DNA of 64,000 nt from Dastarcus helophoroides (Eukaryota; Arthropoda; Insecta; Coleoptera; Bothrideridae): the NCBI GenBank assembly GCA_028583605.1, contig CM053330.1:16393539-16457538 (forward strand), written 5' to 3'. The position numbers and the translations under genes were made by a program. Shown in pieces: positions 58,140-64,000 of this stretch. A model generated the notes under the pieces. It saw only the letters and a list, made by a program, of their open reading frames with translations, did no database searches and was not told where the DNA came from. Numbering within the stretch: position 1 is the stretch's first letter; each line of letters opens with the position of its first letter.

Positions 58140-59680
58140 GTGATTTTTTTTCGAAACTTTTCAGCTTAAACTTGAAAAATGCTCTTTTTTAAATTGCCAG
58201 CTTTAGATTCGCAGTTTAAAACGTCAGTTTCTTCAAACTTTTTAGTAAAAGGCAAATTTTTCAAAAATTCAAAGTCATAAAATTGGGCAAAAATCTAAAT
58301 TTTCAAAATATGTCGAAATTTTAGAAACATTTTGGAATTCTTCGGAAATCAAATATTCGAGAAAAAGTTGAAATTTTAATGATAAAAGGTCGACATTTTT
58401 ATAAAACTATGTAAATTCTAAAAAAAATTAAGAAAAGTCGAAATTTTCAATAGAATTTAAAAAAAAGAGTCAAATTTACATAAAAGTCGAAATTTCTGAA
58501 ATAAAGCAGAAATTGGATAGGTAGAACTTTGAGAAATAGACAGAATTTTGAACAAAGGTCAAAATTTTCAGAAAAAGTGCAAATTTTGGAATACGATCGA
58601 CGTTTAAAAATAAAACTTCACATTAATAGAATCACTAAAAAGAAAGGATAATTTTGAAAGAGTCGAAAATTTGAGCAAACTTCGAAATTTTGTGTCAACT
58701 TGTATAACTTAACAAAAAGTTTAAATTTCCAGAAAAAGTTAAAGTTTTGGAAAAAGTAGATATTTTGGAAAAAAGGCGAAATTGCAAAAGAGTTTAAATT
58801 TTTGAAATAAGTCAAATATTGGAAAATGTGGATGTTTAAAAAATGGAAAATTTGAAATTTGAAATTTTCAAGATTCGTCGAAAATTTTGAATAAAAAAAA
58901 GTAAGATTTTTCAAAAACGTTATTTTCAGAAAGTACATAAATCTTGAGAAAAACTCGAAACCCTTCAAAATATTCAAATTTTTAAAAATATGTAATTCTT
59001 TTAAAAAAGTCAAAAAAAAGTCAAAAAAAAAAGAAATTTTTTAAAAAGTTGTACATTTTCGATAAGAAGGAAAATTAAACAAAAGGTGAAATTTTATAAT
59101 ATAAGTCAAACATTTAAAACGTCGACATTTTTCACAAAATTCAAATATTCAAGATCAAGTCAATATATTCAAAAATTTATCTAAATTTTGAAAAGAAGTC
59201 AAGTTTTTAAAAAAGCTGAACTTTCGAAAAAAAGCGAAAAAAGGTCGAAATTTTCAAAATTAAGTAAACATTTTGAGAAAAAGTACAAAATTTCGGCAGT
59301 GGAGATTTTCAGGCATAAATTCTGGGAAAAGTCGAAATTTCGACAAAAGTCGTTAATAAATTAAAAAAGTGCAATTCTCCAATAAAAATCGACTTCTCCA
59401 AAAACAGTAGGAAATTTCAAAGGGTCAATATTTTGAAATATAGGTCGGAATTTTTAATAGAAGTCAGTATTTTCAAAAAAGTATACATTTTCAAGGAAAG
59501 TCGAAATATTCAAAAGTGGTCGACAATTTGAAAAAATTAGAGAAAAGACAAAATTAAAAAAAAGGAAAAAAATGTCGAAATTTTGAACTCAGACTTTTCA
59601 AAAAAGTCGAAATTACAAAATCCAAATTTTCAAAAGCAAGTCGAAATTTTCAAAAAAAATTTGATTTTTTGTATTTCTTC
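58140..59680. repeat. Degenerate AT-rich repeat block 9, inside the hAT-like element
   Basis: A-rich wording (GTCGAAATTTTC variants). It lies wholly inside the element at 55215-60049, which gives a direct example of this repeat as internal transposon sequence. The frame at 59013-58618 is Phe-rich because it reads the complementary strand. Confidence 0.75.
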
Positions 59681-60179
59681 GTCTTCATTAAAACGAACTT
59701 TATAAATTCATTTTTTCTAGGCTATTATTTAACCTGTGTTCTGTAATAAAAATTAAAACATTTATGGCACTAATGTTGACATTCCATTGTGTATATGTCC
59801 TTTAGTTAATAGTTTATTTTGTACTACTAAATAAAAAATTAATTTTGCACATTATATGTTATCGTTTATATTGTAAAATTTAAAAATAATTGAAAATGTA
59901 ATTGCTTTGTAATTTATTACTTTGTCTAAGTAATGGGTAATTGAATTACTTTTTAACCAATGTAATGTAATTCGAAGTAATTTCATTCCTTTTTTTTGAA
60001 AAAAGTAATGGGTAATGATTCCTTTTTAAAAGTAATTTACCCAGCTCTGATAGATTTATAGATTTTTTTAATTGGTTTTAATAATTAATAAGCCCATAGA
60101 ATGAAATAAGTAAATATAATAGTTTTTAAAGATATAAATATTTTTTTTATGGAAATCGTTCGTCAGACAAAAAAAGTCA

Positions 60180-60960
60180 AGATTTTTTAAAATTTCCTCG
60201 ATTTTGACCTTATTATATATTTTTTGATAACTTTCCAATGTTAAACTTGTATTTTCCCAAATTGGGAGTTTTTATCGACGTTTCGACTTTTTGTCGATGT
60301 TTAGTCTTTTTCTCAAAGTTTCAAGTTCATAATCTTGTAACTTAAACATTAAATTCGAAATTTCTTAGTGAACTTGCTTCTTGGAATTTCTACGTTAGTC
60401 CCAACATTTCGAATGTATTCTCGAAAATTCAGAAATTCCTACTTTTAATGTAAAATTCTAAGATAAAAATAATTTTTGAAAATGATGAAAATTCTTAATT
60501 TTTTTTTGATATTTTTTGACTTTTTATTCTCGAATCTTCGATTCATCAGTATAATTTCAAATTTTTTTTACTCAAAATTTCCAGTTTAAATTCGACTTTA
60601 ATCTGAAAACTTTGTTTGAACTGTGAAATCCTTGACATTGAGATTGAAAAAAATATTAACTGCAAGTTCAAACTCAAACTTCTGAAACGATTTCGAGATT
60701 TTGTAAGGAAATCCAACACAATTACATTAAATTTTACAATCTAAATCGCAAAGAAAGTGGAAATGTAAGCTTGAAATAATGAAAAAAAAAATGGAAATTT
60801 TGAAAAAATATCTATGAATAGATGTATAAGAAAAAAATTGAGAAAAAGTTGACTTTTCGAGATTTAAAGCAGAAAGTTAGAAGAAAACTTATTACGTTTA
60901 GATTGAGAGTTTAGAGTCGAAATAAAAGAAAACACATAATTTATAAACCAGTTTAAACTC
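60180..60960. repeat. Degenerate AT-rich repeat block 10
   Basis: T-rich wording first, then A-rich wording from about 60760, ending at the ribozyme repeat. Confidence 0.6.
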
Positions 60961-61026
60961 AAAAGTTTGATTCTATAATGCACAGACCAATAGGTTTGAA
61001 CATTTATTAAGATTCGAAGTTTGGAA

Positions 61027-61069
61027 ACCAAATACCGGTTTCGTTCTTGTTAAATCTCGTCAGTTTGGT
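61027..61069 (-). ncRNA. Hammerhead ribozyme in the inverted arm
   Basis: Minus strand: helix I ACCAAA/TTTGGT perfect, box 1 CTGACGA canonical, helix II GATTT/AGAAC (one mismatch, one wobble), box 2 GAA, helix III palindrome ACCGGT, cleavage-site A. Confidence 0.85.
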
Positions 61070-61259
61070 ATATCCAACGCCTGGAGGGCTGCATGAATTT
61101 GTAGTCTAGGTTGCATTCTTCTTGCATACGACATTGTTGGCGATGGCCATAGTTTCTCTATGGACCAATAGGTGGTAGTACTAAGAATCACTCGCTTGAC
61201 GCCTGTAAATATTTTAGTACTTACTTGTCGGAACATTTGTTAGCATTCGAGTTGGATAT

Positions 61260-61302
61260 ACCAAATTGACGAGATCTAACAAGATCGAAACCGGTATTTG
61301 GT
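61260..61302 (+). ncRNA. Hammerhead ribozyme in the 377-bp unit, one core change
   Basis: Helix I ACCAAA/TTTGGT, helix II GATCT/AGATC with AACA loop (5 perfect pairs), box 2 GAA, helix III ACCGGT, cleavage-site A. Box 1 reads TTGACGA: C3 is U here. C3 pairs with G8 in the active core, so this copy should be impaired, while the arm copy at 61027 keeps C3. Confidence 0.85.
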
Positions 61303-61502
61303 TTCCAAACTTCGAATCTAATAAATCTTCAAACCTATTGGTCTGTGCATTATAGAATCCTTGTCTTCTGGGAACTCTCCTAGAGAGTAATCGCTTCGCT
61401 ACGTGGCAGTGTTTTAACTGTTGGTAGTTCAGCTACCTATGATTCCACTATACACGCCTGGAGGGCTGCATGAATTTGTAGTCTAGGTTGCATTCTTCTT
61501 GA

Positions 61503-62700
61503 ATATCAAAAGTTTGAGAAAAAAATTAAAAATTAAAGACAAGAAAATTGACAGTCTGGAGACTGCCGATAGAAGTGAAAACTTAAAGCTAGCAAATTTG
61601 TAGTGTTGTAGCTCGAGCTCACACTACACAGTGTAATTTGAATCCACACTACTAAACAAGTCAGAATATTGGAAATATTTGAAAAAAATTCGATTACACT
61701 GACCTACTTTGGTTTGGATGCTTGATCGTGTGGAAACGAATCTAATATTCATTGGTAGTGAAATACACTTTGATATGTTCTAATGGTAACTGTAAAATAT
61801 ACTTTTAATATTAGGGCATGTTGATAGCGCGTGATGGTGAAGCGTGATTGTAACGCCAAAGCACAAGTTTGCCCTCTATTTAAAATCAACGCGCCTAAAG
61901 AAGTTTTTACTTCAAAGAATCAAAATTTTCAAATAGTTGACTTTTTCAAATTTAAATTCATAAAAACGTGGACACTTTGATAAGGGGTGAACATTTTTAA
62001 AAAATTCGAAAATTTGGAGGTTCGGAATTTTTAAACATTTCAAAACTACGATCATCACTACGGTTCACCGGAGGGGCAGCACTATACATTTTTATTTTTG
62101 ACTCTCAATTTGTCAATTTTTATGACTGAAAATGAAGCCTTCGTCGTATCTGTAATTTACCTCCCCACCCTCCACCTCCTCATCGTAGGGGCTAGTTGTA
62201 TACCACATCAGCTTTATTTTTCAATGATAAATAATAATGACAAAAATAACTTATACAATTTTCACATCTTAAACATTTTTCTTGATTTATGTCAAATTGA
62301 ATTTGTATTTGGAAATGTTATTGCTGAGGAATTACGCAATGTAATTTCGCAACGTAATTCACCGCCTCTGAACTGAGCGCGGCATGTTGGGTGGTGTGGC
62401 ACTAGCGGGTACAGCAAGTGCTCTGGGATTCACAATATCATACAATAATGCAACGGTGCGCATTTTAATGTTATCTATCAATTACATTCAATTCATTTAG
62501 TTATTTATCGGCGGTCGAAGTGTTCGGATGGTAGTGCTAGAGGCGTGTGTGAGGGCAGTCGACTTTTTTCTTCATCAGTTAATGTGCCAGGTACGGCTTT
62601 TATGCGGGGGAGTACAGCCCTTGGTGTCTGTAATACCGTTATTAATAAAGTGGGTCGTCACCTTTAAGGGGTATGTATATACAACGTTTTCGTTTGTGAA
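61503..62700. other. Intergenic with a MITE end
   Basis: 61790-61920 matches the right part of the MITE at 10213-10445 (CGCGCCTAAAGAAGTTTTTAC). Frames at 62098-62376 and 62528-62755 have no family motif. Sequence becomes GC-richer after 62370, towards the promoter-like region. Confidence 0.4.
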
Positions 62701-62718
62701 AGTTTGTTGCCTGATGGC

Positions 62719-62726
62719 TATAAAAG
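62719..62726 (+). promoter_or_regulatory. TATA box candidate (TATAAAAG)
   Basis: GGCTATAAAAG stands 80 bp before an ATG that is followed by a consensus 5' splice site. A start site about 30 bp downstream would fall near 62750. The surrounding 250 bp are less AT-rich than most of the window. Confidence 0.4.
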
Positions 62727-62806
62727 AAATGCCTGTACCTCATCTCCTTTGCTAACATCCTTTTACTTATCGATTGCCAACGTGTGCGTACAGTGATCGT
62801 TGTGCC

Positions 62807-62820
62807 ATGAAGCTGTTTTG
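62807..62820 (+). CDS. Candidate first coding exon (MKLF...), rest outside or not recognised
   Basis: GCCATGAAGCTGTTTTG is followed directly by GTAAGT at 62821. Insect genes for secreted and cuticular proteins often begin with such a short exon (MKLF or similar) behind a TATA box and then a long intron. The nearest good acceptor (TCTCTGTTTGCAG ending at 62930) would give an immediate TGA stop, so the true second exon must be elsewhere. This is the only candidate host gene in the window and could be chance. Confidence 0.3.
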
Positions 62821-64000
62821 GTAAGTTTTCTATTTGTCTATTTGGAATTATTTTTTATTTTTAATTTTATTGTTTAATTGTGTTGTTGTCTTTTGTGTAT
62901 TCTGTGTTCAAATTTTTCTCTGTTTGCAGATTGTGCTCCAAGTTTCCACCAGTAGGAAATAATTTTTATATTTTGTTTTTATGTTTCTTTATATTGATGT
63001 TTTTCTGCGTATTTTCGAATGTTTCTAAGTCTTACTGTTAGTTTTTAGATTTTTGTTATTTAGTGTGGCATGTCACAATTTCAAAAACCGAAATTTGAAG
63101 AGAACCATTTTGAGATTAATTCGAATTATTGCGATTTCGAGTTTAAAATTGAAACTATAAAAAACTAACTACTATCCGTATCTTCATCTGCGGAATTTGA
63201 TGAGTAATTACCTTTACAATTTACCGGAAAAACTGTCCAAACTAAAGAGATTTTAAATTTATTAAATTGGTTTGTTTTAATGTTTTAATTTGTCTCTGGT
63301 TTCAAATGAGTATCATGATCAAACATACAAACTTTCAACATAGAATTAGTTTGAATAAATGTAACAAAACTAATTTAATCAGCTATGCAGAGTTCTGAAG
63401 AATTCGCACAGAATGATGTTTTGTTCAAATTAATTGATATGATCATAATGTATATTTTGCTACCTAGAAAGTCTCCAGCTATATATCGAGTAGCAAGCTG
63501 CTTCCTATGGCCTTAGATGATGCTGACTATTATATTAAAATAATTGTATGTGCAAAGTTATGGTCAAATTATGCCCTTTCGTTAGATGACGCTATCAGAT
63601 CATCTATTTACATATAAAATGGAGAAAGGTTATTTACTGTTACTGGATACTGTTTCTGAATACAATATTAATTTGGGAGTTTTCCGGAACAAAACGTATC
63701 CTGTTAATTATCCCGCCTTGCAATATACGTCTACATCATATTTCGTAAAAATCACCTCAGTATTTGAACTGTGAAAAGTAGATAAACAGACACACAAACA
63801 CACTTTGGCAGTTATACATATTATATTAGTTAAGATAAGTAACCAATTTCAGGTTTAAATTGATTTTTTTTGTTGAGAAAAATAAAGAAATTTCCCGAAA
63901 GACGCTAACATTTCAACCAGTGAGTTATAAAGCGCCACTAGCTAGCTTAATCTATATCCGATTTTTAAATATCTGCAAATAACTGAAGAAAAAGGTAAAA
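62821..64000. other. Right edge, no further gene recognised
   Basis: T-rich then mixed DNA, compatible with an intron of the candidate gene. A retroelement-like tail (CAGACACACAAACACAC) lies at 63787. The 62-codon frame at 63586-63774 has no family motif. Confidence 0.35.

Larger units (their letters stand above)
55215..60049. mobile_element. hAT-like element with CAGAGCTGGG ends and near-perfect 8-bp target duplication
   Basis: The left end is CAGAGCTGGGCAGTAGTCATT and the right end reversed is CAGAGCTGGGTAAATTACTT. Outside stand CTAGATTT (55207-55214) and ATAGATTT (60050-60057), 7 of 8 identical. Next to both ends the sequence is rich in GTAATG/CATTAC words. Inside are a truncated retrotransposon (55254-57431), about 0.7 kb of plain sequence (57450-58140) and an AT-rich repeat block (58140-59680). 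No hAT transposase frame is visible, so it is non-autonomous. Confidence 0.85.
60969..61502 (+). mobile_element. Hammerhead-ribozyme repeat, one full 377-bp unit plus partial units (retrozyme-like)
   Basis: The block CGCCTGGAGGGCTGCATGAA, continuing to GCATTCTTCTTG, stands at 61079-61125 and is repeated identically at 61456-61502, so one monomer is 377 bp followed by the first 47 bp of the next. The monomer runs: this block, GGCGATGGCCATAGTTTCTC, TTAGCATTCGAGTTGG, the ribozyme (61260-61302), TGTGCATTATAGAATCC, GAACTCTCCTAGAGAGTAAT, GTAGTTCAGCTACC. To the left, 60969-61077 is an inverted copy of 61252-61359, ribozyme included. No coding frame. Size, ribozyme and unit-plus-partial-unit layout fit animal retrozymes or Penelope-like terminal repeats. 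Confidence 0.8.

Noticed and set aside
62918..62945. TCTCTGTTTGCAG as acceptor for the candidate first exon at 62807
   Set aside because: Joining 62820 to 62931 gives TGA immediately, so it cannot be the next coding exon.
1..64000. tRNA, rRNA, CRISPR arrays and bacterial-type operons
   Set aside because: I looked for tRNA-type GGTTCGAATCC boxes, rRNA words and regularly spaced direct repeats with unique spacers; the only regular array (15558-16640) is contiguous tandem units inside a transposon.

Overview
The window looks like nuclear DNA of an insect or another arthropod. It is very AT-rich, and its transposon families are common in insects: a P-element/THAP9-type transposase, RTE- and R1/LOA-type retrotransposons, a Penelope-like element, hAT- and Tc1/mariner-type ends and solo LTRs. 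I found no complete host gene. The only host-gene candidate is a TATA box followed by a very short first exon near 62.7-62.8 kb, which would run off the window. The species cannot be fixed from the sequence alone.

Layout. 0.4-4.0 kb: decayed P-element-like transposase (minus strand) between two inverted-repeat arms. 4.3-4.7 kb: short dispersed repeat and a Tc1/mariner remnant. 5.0-8.1 kb: first block of a degenerate AT-rich repeat with words like GAAAATTTCGAC; blocks of it recur through the whole window and form its largest component. 9.6-10.6 kb: hammerhead-ribozyme repeat and a small MITE. 10.7-13.8 kb: AT-rich repeat. 14.3-14.4 kb: a textbook 47-nt hammerhead ribozyme. 14.8-17.6 kb: RTE-type retrotransposon split by a 1.3 kb inverted-repeat element that carries eight ~148-bp tandem units. 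19.6-24.5 kb: AT-rich repeat with a segmental duplication and a 1.7 kb hAT-like insertion. 24.6-26.2 kb: MITE with target duplication, and a 0.23 kb tandem duplication. 27.7-29.9 kb: ribozyme repeat split by a 1.5 kb insertion. 32.3-40.2 kb: AT-rich repeat containing a Penelope-like GIY-YIG fragment. 41.0-43.2 kb: nested TA-flanked element, solo LTR and ribozyme-repeat remnant, then a second solo LTR in the opposite orientation. 44.4-45.7 kb: long-TIR Tc1/mariner-type MITE. 47.1-47.5 kb: palindromic MITE with a perfect 28-bp hairpin. 48.4-50.0 kb: second copy of the TA-flanked element with its own nested MITE. 50.0-53.2 kb: AT-rich repeat with ~0.9 kb higher-order duplication. 55.2-60.05 kb: hAT-like element holding a 5'-truncated non-LTR retrotransposon and an AT-rich block. 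61.0-61.5 kb: hammerhead repeat whose 377-bp monomer begins again at its end.

The most interesting signal is the set of hammerhead ribozymes. One is canonical and several belong to a second family. In both, two core boxes, helix I, helix II and a palindromic helix III can be read directly. Penelope-like elements and small non-autonomous retrozymes are known to carry such ribozymes, and the 377-bp unit at 61.1-61.5 kb has the size and the unit-plus-partial-unit arrangement expected of a retrozyme. The second notable signal is the AT-rich degenerate repeat. It behaves like a family that is dispersed, segmentally duplicated and carried inside transposons, rather than as plain low complexity. All coordinates and alignments were made by eye.
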